NCBI GenBank assembly: GCA_964462675.1
Contig: CAYWYS010000069.1
Span: forward strand, 1-6,790
Length of the DNA: 6,790 bases
DNA from: XN24 sp964462675
GTDB lineage: Bacteria > Pseudomonadota > Gammaproteobacteria > Steroidobacterales > XN24
Reading direction: 5' to 3'
The position numbers and the translations under genes are program-made. Shown here one piece after another: positions 1 through 6,009 of this stretch (its first letter is position 1; each line of letters begins with the position of its first letter). The notes under the pieces were generated by a model. It searched no databases. It was not told the DNA's origin and saw nothing but the letters and a program-made list of their open reading frames with translations.

Positions 1-41
1 GCGTGAGCACCGCTTGGGGACCCAGGATTGGGCGGGGGGCG

Positions 42-132
42 TGGCGGAGAGGGCGGGATTCGAACCCGCGTTAGGGGGTTACCCTAAACTTGCTTTCCAA
101 GCAAGCGCCTTCAGCCGCTCGGCCACCTCTCC
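42..132 (-). tRNA. tRNA-Ser (anticodon GGA), CCA end encoded
   Basis: Read on the minus strand this folds as a complete class II tRNA. The acceptor strands are GGAGAGG (126-132) and CCTCTCC (46-52), followed by G and an encoded CCA (42-44). The anticodon stem is CTTGC/GCAAG around the loop TTGGAAA, giving anticodon GGA at 96-98, which reads the serine codons UCC and UCU. A long variable arm (TTAGGG pairing with CCCTAA) is typical of serine tRNA. The T arm is GCGGG-TTCGAAT-CCCGC. The gene lies 85 bases after the lipoprotein gene on the same strand and has its own promoter in that gap. No clear terminator is visible in the 41 bases left before the window edge. Confidence 0.97.
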
Positions 133-144
133 CTCCGGTCCCCG

Positions 145-159
145 GCGCGCCCGGCGCGC
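145..159 (-). repeat. GC-only inverted repeat in the tRNA leader
   Basis: GCGCGC occurs at 145-150 and 154-159 around a 3-base spacer, so the transcribed leader between the predicted start site and the tRNA could form a short, very stable hairpin. It lies just upstream of the mature tRNA 5' end, where RNase P must cut. There is no U tract after it, so it is not a terminator. It may simply reflect high local GC content. Confidence 0.4.
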
Positions 160-171
160 AGAGGGGCGGGA

Positions 172-200
172 AATGTACCCCATGGGGGTGAGCGGTTCAA
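172..200 (-). promoter_or_regulatory. Probable sigma-70 promoter of the tRNA-Ser gene
   Basis: On the minus strand TTGAAC (195-200) and TACATT (172-177) are separated by exactly 17 bases. Each hexamer matches the sigma-70 consensus at four of six positions. The bases just after the -10 box are TCCCGCCCC, a GC-rich discriminator of the kind seen at stable-RNA promoters under stringent control. Transcription would start near 165, leaving a short leader before the tRNA 5' end at 132. The -35 box sits about 18 bases past the stop codon of the lipoprotein gene, so read-through from dapA could add to expression. The hexamers and spacing are seen directly; activity and stringent control are inferred. 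Confidence 0.6.
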
Positions 201-217
201 TCTGGGCGGCGGCCCGC

Positions 218-901
218 CTACAGCATCTCGACGATGCGGTCGTCGGTGATCAGCCAACCGGTGCCGCTGGGATGCGGCGCAAGGGTCAGTTCCTTGACGA
301 CGGCGCGAACGTTGTCGCCGAGGCCGAACTGTTGCACGAATCGCGCCCGCGTCGTCCCGTCGGCACGCATGCTTACGGTCACGCTGTCGGGCTCGATGCT
401 GGTCGTGGCCGGCACTTCGAACAGGCGCTGCTGCTCGGCGCGCCACGCGGCGTTGCTCTCGTAGCCCTCGGGGGTGAATCGCGGGTGGTAGAGCCGCACC
501 CAGGCATCGAAATCACGCCGGCCCCAGGATTCGGCCCACTGCTCGACGAACGCGGTGACATCCTCGGTGACGCTGGGCGGCGCGGTGCGTGCGATCACGC
601 CAGCCTCATAAAGAGATCCCGGGCGAATCGGCAGGTTCTCGGGGTTCGGCTCGCCCGATTCTGCGAAGAAGCGCGGCGGATCAGAGACGCAGGGGCCTGA
701 CGGCGGCCGTCCTGGCGCGACGCCCGGCCCCGGCACGCGCAGCGCCAGGCGGCGGTCTGGCGCGTCCAGCCCCTCCGGGATCACCAGTGGCGGCACCGCG
801 ACCGCATCGACATGCGGTCCCGTCGGGCAGACGTTTCGTGCGCAGCCGCTCAGCAGCAACGCCAGGGCAAGCAGGCCGAGGCCTCGAATCGGGGAAATCA
901 A
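218..901 (-). CDS. Lipoprotein with NTF2-like (Cds6-type) C-terminal domain, downstream of dapA
   Basis: The 227-residue protein begins with a lipoprotein signal peptide: a hydrophobic stretch at residues 8-17 and lipobox LSGC with C20 as the lipidated cysteine. Position +2 is Ala, so outer-membrane sorting is expected. Residues 21-108 are proline-rich and probably disordered, with the motif PPLVIPEGL at 37-45. Residues 110-227 look like an NTF2-like fold of the type at the C-terminus of Cds6/YafK-related proteins: FVEQWAESWGRRDFDAW, then LYHPRF, then strands ending WLITDDRIVEM. The start is TTG at 899-901, preceded by GGTGGA nine bases upstream; no later start keeps the signal peptide. It overlaps the dapA stop codon, so translational coupling is likely. 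E. coli has bamC in this place, but the helix-grip domains of BamC are not recognisable here. The function is unknown; a periplasm-facing scaffold or envelope role is inferred. The ORF and lipobox are solid; the domain call is moderate. Confidence 0.85.
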   Translation of the reverse strand: MISPIRGLGLLALALLLSGCARNVCPTGPHVDAVAVPPLVIPEGLDAPDRRLALRVPGPGVAPGRPPSGPCVSDPPRFFAESGEPNPENLPIRPGSLYEAGVIARTAPPSVTEDVTAFVEQWAESWGRRDFDAWVRLYHPRFTPEGYESNAAWRAEQQRLFEVPATTSIEPDSVTVSMRADGTTRARFVQQFGLGDNVRAVVKELTLAPHPSGTGWLITDDRIVEML

Positions 902-1782
902 GAGCTGTATTCCACCCCGGCGCGCGCCAACGCGGCACGCACCTCGTCGTAGTAGTGTTCATCCAGCAGCGTCAGCGGCAACCGGATGCCGGATTGGATC
1001 AATCCCATCTGCATCAGCGCCCATTTTACCGGGATCGGGTTCGGCTCGACGAACAACGCCTTGTGCAGCCCTTCGAGCCGGTCGTTCAGCGCCGCGGCCT
1101 TGCGCGGCTCGCCATGGCGGGACGCCTCGACCAGGCCGTGCATCAGGCGCGGCGCGACGTTGGCCGTGACGCTGATGACGCCGTCGCCGCCCGCGAGCAG
1201 GAAGTCCATCGCCGTCGCATCGTCACCGCTCAACAGACCCAGCCGGTCGCCGAGGAGTTCCCGGAAACGCGCCACGCGGGCGGCGCCGGGCACGGCTTCC
1301 TTGACTGCGACGATGCCGGGCACCTCGGCGAGCCGCGCAACGGTCTCGGGCAACAAGTCGCAGGCAGTGCGTCCCGGGACGTTGTAGAGAATGACGGGCA
1401 GCCCACCCTCGCGGGCCACGGCCTCGTAATGCAGGTAGAGGCCCTGTTGGGTGGGCTTGTTGTAGTACGGCGTCACGACCAGCGCTGCCGCGGCGCCCGC
1501 CTCTCGGACCACGCGGGTCAACTCGATCGCCCGCGCCGTCGAGTTACTGCCGCTGCCGCCGATGATCGCCAGGCGGCCCGCCGCCGCCTCGAGCGCGACA
1601 CGAATCAGCGTGCGGAGCTCCGCAGCCGACAGGCATGGCGACTCTCCCGTCGTGCCGGAGATCACGATCCCGTCGGTGCCCGCCGCCGCGTGAAACTCCA
1701 CCAGCCGCGCCAGCGCGTCGAGGTCGAGCGAGCCGTCCCGATGCATCGGGGTGACCAGGGCCACGTTGCTGCCGCTGAACAT
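898..1782 (-). CDS. dapA: 4-hydroxy-tetrahydrodipicolinate synthase
   Basis: DapA condenses pyruvate with aspartate semialdehyde, the first step committed to diaminopimelate and lysine, in the cytoplasm. The 294 residues match the family length and align with E. coli DapA along the whole chain without visible gaps up to the C-terminus. The catalytic set is complete at the usual numbers: Schiff-base K161 (VAVKEA), Y133 and R138 (LYNVPGRT), T44 and T45 (GTTGES), Y107 (TPYYNKP) and G186 (LSGDDA). The lysine-feedback residues are mostly altered: His53, His56 and Glu84 of E. coli are Ala, Leu and Arg here, while N80 and Y106 remain, so weak or absent lysine inhibition is inferred. The ATG start is preceded by GGGAG seven to eight bases upstream. 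The stop TGA overlaps the TTG of the lipoprotein gene. No lysine riboswitch fits in the short leader. Confidence 0.97.
   Translation of the reverse strand: MFSGSNVALVTPMHRDGSLDLDALARLVEFHAAAGTDGIVISGTTGESPCLSAAELRTLIRVALEAAAGRLAIIGGSGSNSTARAIELTRVVREAGAAAALVVTPYYNKPTQQGLYLHYEAVAREGGLPVILYNVPGRTACDLLPETVARLAEVPGIVAVKEAVPGAARVARFRELLGDRLGLLSGDDATAMDFLLAGGDGVISVTANVAPRLMHGLVEASRHGEPRKAAALNDRLEGLHKALFVEPNPIPVKWALMQMGLIQSGIRLPLTLLDEHYYDEVRAALARAGVEYSS
911..916 (-). promoter_or_regulatory. Ribosome binding site for the TTG-started lipoprotein gene
   Basis: GGTGGA on the minus strand lies nine bases before the TTG codon at 899-901 and inside the end of dapA. It is what supports the TTG start, since no ATG or GTG lies upstream of the signal peptide within a sensible distance. 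It is a moderate match to the anti-Shine-Dalgarno sequence. Confidence 0.45.
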
Positions 1783-1825
1783 CGACCGTCTCCCGCGCGC
1801 CCTGGCGCCTTGAAATCAACCGGTG

Positions 1826-1854
1826 ATGGTATCGGGCGGCTCCCGGACCAGCAA
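1826..1854 (-). promoter_or_regulatory. Candidate dapA promoter
   Basis: On the minus strand TTGCTG (1849-1854) and TACCAT (1826-1831) are spaced by 17 bases. The match is three of six and four of six to the sigma-70 consensus, so the call is tentative. It would give a leader of about 35-40 bases before the dapA ATG at 1782. It is the best candidate I could find on this strand in the divergent gap. Confidence 0.35.
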
Positions 1855-1886
1855 GCGCCGCCGGGCCGCCGCCGCCCCGGGCGCTC

Positions 1887-1915
1887 TTCGCACCCGGCGC
1901 GGTTGCGGGTACACT
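1887..1915 (+). promoter_or_regulatory. Probable gcvR(-bcp) promoter
   Basis: TTCGCA (1887-1892) and TACACT (1910-1915) lie 17 bases apart on the plus strand, each matching four of six consensus positions. Transcription would start near 1922, about 45 bases before the GTG start of gcvR. The dapA promoter candidate on the other strand is about 30 bases away and does not overlap, so the two divergent units could share a regulatory region. No operator palindrome was recognised between them. Confidence 0.5.
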
Positions 1916-1966
1916 GCCCGCCATGTCCCCATTCCCGATCTCCCGTCCGTGTCCGGACAGCAACCA

Positions 1967-2497
1967 GTGAAGCAACTCGTCGTGATCTCCGCGGTCGGCG
2001 GCGACCGCTCCGGTGTCGTGCACGACCTGACCCGCGCGGTCCTCGACTGCGGCGGCAACATTCTCGACAGCCGCATGATCGCGCTTGGCTCCGAGTTCGC
2101 GATGCTGCTGCTGGTCAGCGGCAGCTGGCACACCCTCGCCCGGCTCGAGTCGGAGCTGAAAAAGGTCGAGGAACAGTCCGGGCTGGCCTTGTCGATGCGG
2201 CGCACCGAGGTGCGCCCGGCGCGGACGGATATGCTGCCGTATGCGATCGACGTCGTGTGCCTCGACCAGCCGGGGATCGTCTACAACCTGGCGAGCTTCT
2301 TTGCGAGCCGCGACATCGACATCGCCGAGCTGTCCACGCGCAGTTACTCGGCCGCACATACCGGCGCCCCGATGTTCTCGGTCCAGATGACCGTCAACAT
2401 TCCGGGCAACCTGCAGATTTCGGCCCTGCGCGACGAGTTCATGGACTTTTGCGACCACCTGAACCTCGATGCCATCATGGAGCCGGTCAAGGGCTGA
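1967..2497 (+). CDS. gcvR: GcvR-like ACT-domain regulator of glycine cleavage
   Basis: This 176-residue protein has two ACT domains. The first, residues about 3-80, carries the GcvR pattern VVISAVGGDRSGVV, then GGNILDSRM and LLLVSGSW. The second, about 92-172, has LDQPGIVYNLASFF and DIDIAELSTR. In E. coli, GcvR holds the activator GcvA in a repressing state and responds to glycine; no DNA-binding domain is seen here, as expected. GTG at 1967 is chosen because it begins just before the first ACT strand and GGAC lies nine bases upstream; an in-frame GTG at 1949 has no binding site, and frames reaching back to 1823 would run through the promoter. It is slightly shorter than the E. coli protein (about 190) at the C-terminus. 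It lies divergent to dapA and 21 bases ahead of bcp, the same order as in E. coli. No gcvA is in the window, so the partner is inferred. Confidence 0.9.
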   Translation: MKQLVVISAVGGDRSGVVHDLTRAVLDCGGNILDSRMIALGSEFAMLLLVSGSWHTLARLESELKKVEEQSGLALSMRRTEVRPARTDMLPYAIDVVCLDQPGIVYNLASFFASRDIDIAELSTRSYSAAHTGAPMFSVQMTVNIPGNLQISALRDEFMDFCDHLNLDAIMEPVKG

Positions 2498-2502
2498 CAT
2501 TC

Positions 2503-2510
2503 GAGGAGGA
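2503..2510 (+). promoter_or_regulatory. Strong ribosome binding site of bcp
   Basis: GAGGAGGA, a near-perfect Shine-Dalgarno match, lies in the 21-base gap between gcvR and bcp, with eight bases between it and the ATG at 2519. It fixes the bcp start. It is the strongest site in the window, and suggests bcp is translated more heavily than gcvR from a shared message. Confidence 0.8.
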
Positions 2511-2518
2511 TCCAAGGC

Positions 2519-2986
2519 ATGTCAACCGCCGTCATTGGCAAGAAAATTCCCGCGTTCAAGCTGCCGGCCACCGGCAACAAGCAGCTCGGGCCGGCCGATT
2601 TCAAGGGCCGCACGCTGGTCCTGTACTTCTACCCGAAGGACGACACCCCGGGCTGCACGACCGAGGGCCAGGGGTTCCGGGATCACTTCAAGGCCTTCCA
2701 GAAGGCCGGCGCGGAAATCGTCGGCGTGTCGCGCGACAGCATCGCCTCGCACGAGAAATTCAAGGCGAAATACGAGTTTCCGTTCGAGCTGATCTCGGAC
2801 GCGGACGAGACCCTGTGCGCGATCTTCAACGTCATGCGCGAGAAGAACATGTACGGCCGCAAGGTCATGGGCGTGGAGCGCAGCACCTTCCTGATCGACG
2901 CGCAGGGCGTGCTGCGCCAGGAATGGCGCAAGGTCAAGGTGCCCGGCCACGTCGAAGAGGTCCTCGAGGCCGTCAAGGCCCTTTGA
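2519..2986 (+). CDS. bcp: Thiol peroxidase Bcp (PrxQ-type peroxiredoxin)
   Basis: Bcp reduces hydrogen peroxide and organic hydroperoxides in the cytoplasm, with electrons usually from thioredoxin. The 155 residues are the normal length and form one AhpC/TSA domain. The peroxidatic cysteine is C46 in the signature FYPKDDTPGCTTE, with the active-site T43 and P44. Downstream are GVSRDS (69-74), LISDADETLC (91-100) and the conserved STFLIDAQG strand. In E. coli the resolving cysteine lies five residues after the peroxidatic one (CTVQAC); here that position is Gln51 (CTTEGQ). The only other cysteine is C100. The enzyme is therefore either one-Cys or uses C100. It probably shares a transcript with gcvR upstream; the PIN-PhoH gene follows after 51 bases. 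Confidence 0.96.
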   Translation: MSTAVIGKKIPAFKLPATGNKQLGPADFKGRTLVLYFYPKDDTPGCTTEGQGFRDHFKAFQKAGAEIVGVSRDSIASHEKFKAKYEFPFELISDADETLCAIFNVMREKNMYGRKVMGVERSTFLIDAQGVLRQEWRKVKVPGHVEEVLEAVKAL

Positions 2987-3027
2987 GTCCGTTCCCCTGA
3001 GCCCGCCCTGCGCCCGCCGGCCCCGGC

Positions 3028-3032
3028 AGGAG
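3028..3032 (+). promoter_or_regulatory. Ribosome binding site supporting the TTG start of the PIN-PhoH gene
   Basis: AGGAG ends five bases before the TTG at 3038-3040. The next methionine codon in frame falls after the first catalytic aspartate of the PIN domain, so this site and the domain boundary together favour the TTG. The 51-base gap between bcp and this gene shows no terminator or promoter. Confidence 0.65.
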
Positions 3033-3037
3033 TCCCC

Positions 3038-4447
3038 TTGAGCATCACCGAAGAACCCCGCCGCGTCTTCGTGCTGGACACGAACGTGCTGATGCACGAT
3101 CCGGCCGCGTTGTTCCGCTTCGACGAGCACGACATTCACCTGCCGATGGTGGTGCTCGAGGAACTCGACGCCGGCAAGAAGGGCATGTCGGAGGCGGCCC
3201 GCAACGTCCGCCAGGTCAGCCGTTTCATCGACCAGATGATCCATGGCGCCGACAAGCGCGACATCGATCACGGCATCGAGATCCCGGGCGAGCACCGGCG
3301 CAATGACGGCGGCAGCGGCCGCCCGGGACGGTTGTTCTTCCAGACCCGGCCGAACCAGCCGCTGTTGCCGGATACGCTGCCGGGCAGCCGCGCCGACAAC
3401 TCGATCCTCGAAAACTGCCTGATGCTGCAGGAAGCGCACCCGGACGCCCGTGTGACGCTGGTATCGAAAGACATCAACCTCAGGATCAAGGCGACCATCC
3501 TCGGCGTGCACGCCGAGGATTACTACAGCGACCGAACGCTCGAGGACCTCGACCTGCTGTATTCCGGCGTCGAGATCCTTACGCCGGACTTCTGGGAGAC
3601 CCACAGCCGCGAAATGGATTCCTGGAAGGAAGAGGGCCGGACCTTCTACCGGGTCAGCGGCGAGCGCGTCAAGCACTGGCACGTCAACCAGTTCCTGTAT
3701 CTCGATGACGACAGCCATTTCGAGGCGCTGGTCCGCGAGCTCGACGAGGAAACGGCCGTCATCGAGCTGGCCGACAATTTTCGCGGCCGCAACAGCGTCT
3801 GGGGCGTCACCGCCCGGAATCGCGAGCAGAACTTCGCGCTGAACCTGTTGATGTCGGAACACGTCGATTTCGTCACCATCCTTGGCCCGGCCGGCACCGG
3901 CAAGACCCTGTTGACGCTGGCCGCCGGGCTGGCCCAGACCCTGGACAAGAACCGCTTCCGCGAGATCATCATGACCCGCGTCACAGTCCCGCTCGGCGAA
4001 GACATCGGATTCCTGCCCGGCACCGAAGAAGAGAAGATGGAACCTTGGATGGGCGCGCTGATGGACAATCTCGAGGTGCTTACGCAGAGCGAGGAAGGGG
4101 GCGACTGGGGCCGCGCAGCGACCCGCGACCTGCTTCGCAGCCGCATCAAGATCCGCTCGCTGAATTTCATGCGCGGCCGCACTTTTCTCAACCGATTCAT
4201 CATCATCGACGAGGCCCAGAACCTGACGCCCAAGCAGATGAAGGCGCTGATCACGCGCGCCGGGCCCGGCACGAAGATGATCTGCCTCGGCAACATTTCG
4301 CAGATCGACACGCCCTACCTGACGGAAACGACGTCCGGCCTGACCTATGTCGTCAATCGTTTCCGGGGCTGGCCGCATTCCGGCCACGTAACCCTGATGC
4401 GCGGCGAGCGCTCGCGGCTGGCGGATTACGCCTCGGAGTCGCTCTGA
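3038..4447 (+). CDS. PIN-domain plus PhoH-family ATPase (PhoH2/YlaK type)
   Basis: The 469-residue protein joins a PIN nuclease domain to a PhoH ATPase. The PIN domain (about 9-185) keeps its acidic set: D14 in FVLDTNVLMHD, E41/E42 in VVLEELD, D120 in SRADNSIL and D145 in VSKDINLR. A variable Gly/Arg-rich loop (83-118) interrupts it. The ATPase part (about 245-469) has Walker A GPAGTGKT at 283-290, Walker B FIIIDEAQN with D391/E392, the sensor-like LGNISQID at 417-424, and a late arginine motif RGERSR at 455-460. Homologues of this fusion, such as mycobacterial PhoH2, act as ATP-dependent RNA helicase and ribonuclease; the role in this organism is inferred. The start is TTG, chosen because a later ATG would remove D14. 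It lies between bcp and bepA; the link with either is genomic only. All key residues are intact, so it should be active. Confidence 0.95.
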   Translation: MSITEEPRRVFVLDTNVLMHDPAALFRFDEHDIHLPMVVLEELDAGKKGMSEAARNVRQVSRFIDQMIHGADKRDIDHGIEIPGEHRRNDGGSGRPGRLFFQTRPNQPLLPDTLPGSRADNSILENCLMLQEAHPDARVTLVSKDINLRIKATILGVHAEDYYSDRTLEDLDLLYSGVEILTPDFWETHSREMDSWKEEGRTFYRVSGERVKHWHVNQFLYLDDDSHFEALVRELDEETAVIELADNFRGRNSVWGVTARNREQNFALNLLMSEHVDFVTILGPAGTGKTLLTLAAGLAQTLDKNRFREIIMTRVTVPLGEDIGFLPGTEEEKMEPWMGALMDNLEVLTQSEEGGDWGRAATRDLLRSRIKIRSLNFMRGRTFLNRFIIIDEAQNLTPKQMKALITRAGPGTKMICLGNISQIDTPYLTETTSGLTYVVNRFRGWPHSGHVTLMRGERSRLADYASESL

Positions 4448-4506
4448 TGCCGGGAACCGCCGGGCAACCGGGTCGGTCCTAGGGACAGGGGCGGAGCGAA
4501 TCGCCC

Positions 4507-5985
4507 ATGCCGGGAATACGCATGCTGAACCGCCTCCTTGTCGTCCTGACCGCCTGCCTGCTGACGGGCGCCAGCGGCGCTGACCCGCATCGGGACCTGC
4601 CAGATATCGGCAGCATGGCCGATACGGTTTTCAGCCGCGCCCAGGGCGAGGCGATCGGCCGGATGGTGCTTCGGCAGCTGCGCGAGCAGGGCAGCATCCT
4701 CGAGGACCCGGAGGTGGCCGACTATGTCGCCTCGCTGGGCCATCGGATCTCGGCCCACGCCCACGAGGGCGAACTGAGCTTCGAATTCTTCGTCGTCAAC
4801 GAGGATGCGATCAATGCCTTCGCCCTGCCGGGCGGCTACATCGGCATCAATACCGGGCTGATCACGGCGACGCGCACCGAGAGCGAGCTCGCCGGCGTGC
4901 TGGCCCACGAAATCGCGCACGTCACCCAGAAGCACATTGCGCGCCGCATTGCCGCGACCGAGCGGACCAGCATTCTCGCCACGGCCGCAGTGATCGCCGC
5001 GATCCTGCTCGGCGGCGGCGGTGATGCCGTGCCGGCGGCCATCATGGGCGCCCAGGGCCTGGCGGCCCAGGAGCAGATCAATTACACGCGGTCCAACGAG
5101 TACGAGGCCGACCGCGTCGGCTTGCAGTTCCTCGCCAAGGCCGGCTTCAACCCGATGGGTATGCCGGCATTCTTCGAGGTACTGTCGCGTGAGTACGGCT
5201 ACTCGGGCATGCGTGTTCCGGAGTACCTGCAGACCCACCCGCTTTCCAGCAATCGTATCGCCGAGACCCGCGACCGCGCGGAGCGTGTCCAGGTTCTGGA
5301 AGTCTACGAAAGCCCTATTTTTGACTTGATTCGCGCGCGGGTACGCGTCCTGAACGCCCGCACCGGCGAGGATGCGCTGGCCCGTTTCAAGGGCGACCTG
5401 TTCCGGGAGGGAATGACGCCTTCGCCGGCGTCACGCTATGGGCGGGGCCTCGCGCTGGTCCGCGCGGGACGCCATGACGAAGCCGTGTCGGTGATGCGCG
5501 CGCTGCGCGCCGACGACGAGTCAACGGTGCTGTTCCACTCGGCGCTGGGCGAGGCCCTGATTCTCGCTGGGGAACCGGACGAAGGCCTTGAGGTGTTTGC
5601 GCGGGCGCTCGAGTTGTTCCCCCGCAACCGGCCACTGACGGTGCGTTACGCGGAGGCGCTGATCCGCACCAATCACTATGAACAGGCCCACGTCATGCTG
5701 CTCGACCTGTTCAACAACGTGCGACCGACGCCGCCGCAGGTGCGCCTGATCGCCAACGCCGCCGATGCCGCGGGGCAGACGGCGGAAGCGCTTTATTACA
5801 TGTCCGAGTATCATCTGCTGACCGGGCAACTCGCCATGGCGGTCGACAAGCTGAACCATGCGCTGGCCGAACCGAATTTGCAGCCATGGCAGAAGGCCCG
5901 CTTCGAGGCGCGGCTGGCCGAACTGCAGCCGATTCTCGACCGGCGCACTGGCAATCGCGCACGCCCCGAAAGCCAGGCCAGATAA
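4507..5985 (+). CDS. bepA: Periplasmic M48 metalloprotease with TPR repeats (BepA-like)
   Basis: The 492 residues match BepA in length and order: signal peptide, M48 protease domain, TPR region. The signal peptide covers residues 1-25 with a likely cut after ASGA. The zinc site is HEIAH (134-138), with the third ligand probably E198 in SNEYEADRVG. H244 in LQTHPLSSNR matches the His that in E. coli BepA (H246) covers the zinc and keeps the protease inactive until needed. A hydrophobic, glycine-rich stretch lies at 155-185. Residues from about 305 to 475 are alpha-helical repeats of TPR type, which in BepA dock on the BAM complex. BepA promotes LptD maturation and degrades stalled outer-membrane proteins. 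ATG at 4507 has GGAG ten bases upstream; ATG at 4522 is also possible and keeps the signal peptide. mlaA follows after 24 bases. Confidence 0.93.
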   Translation: MPGIRMLNRLLVVLTACLLTGASGADPHRDLPDIGSMADTVFSRAQGEAIGRMVLRQLREQGSILEDPEVADYVASLGHRISAHAHEGELSFEFFVVNEDAINAFALPGGYIGINTGLITATRTESELAGVLAHEIAHVTQKHIARRIAATERTSILATAAVIAAILLGGGGDAVPAAIMGAQGLAAQEQINYTRSNEYEADRVGLQFLAKAGFNPMGMPAFFEVLSREYGYSGMRVPEYLQTHPLSSNRIAETRDRAERVQVLEVYESPIFDLIRARVRVLNARTGEDALARFKGDLFREGMTPSPASRYGRGLALVRAGRHDEAVSVMRALRADDESTVLFHSALGEALILAGEPDEGLEVFARALELFPRNRPLTVRYAEALIRTNHYEQAHVMLLDLFNNVRPTPPQVRLIANAADAAGQTAEALYYMSEYHLLTGQLAMAVDKLNHALAEPNLQPWQKARFEARLAELQPILDRRTGNRARPESQAR

Positions 5986-6009
5986 CCACCCCCGACCAGG
6001 AACAAGCCG

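Noticed and set aside
14..700. A 228-codon plus-strand frame over the tRNA and lipoprotein region
   Set aside because: It is antisense to the tRNA and to the lipoprotein gene, whose lipobox and NTF2-like pattern are convincing.
1783..1825. Lysine riboswitch in the dapA leader
   Set aside because: The leader from the candidate promoter is only about 40 bases, far too short for an L box.
1823..1966. Longer N-terminus for GcvR beginning at 1823
   Set aside because: The extra 48 residues are Arg/Ala-rich, have no counterpart in the family, and cover the probable gcvR promoter.
1544..2515. A 323-codon minus-strand frame across the divergent promoter region
   Set aside because: It overlaps dapA in another frame and gcvR in antisense and covers both promoter candidates; no motif is recognisable.
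589..3000. An 803-codon open frame on the plus strand crossing dapA, gcvR and bcp
   Set aside because: Its translation is rich in Arg, Ala, Pro and Gly with no recognisable domain, and it runs antisense to dapA and out of frame through gcvR and bcp, which are clear homologues. High third-position GC removes stop codons in such frames.
2522..4387. A 621-codon open frame on the minus strand opposite bcp and the PIN-PhoH gene
   Set aside because: It mirrors the codon phase of two well-supported genes, begins and ends without gene-like boundaries, and shows no family motif. It is a GC-driven shadow.
4448..4506. Possible terminator or promoter in the 59-base gap between the PIN-PhoH gene and bepA
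   Set aside because: Only 4-base stems without a U tract and no hexamer pair with proper spacing could be found.
4447..4516. Ten-base direct repeat ATGCCGGGAA at 4447 and 4507, the second one being the bepA start
   Set aside because: Too short to separate from chance in GC-rich DNA, and no third copy or palindrome was seen; no regulatory reading is supported.
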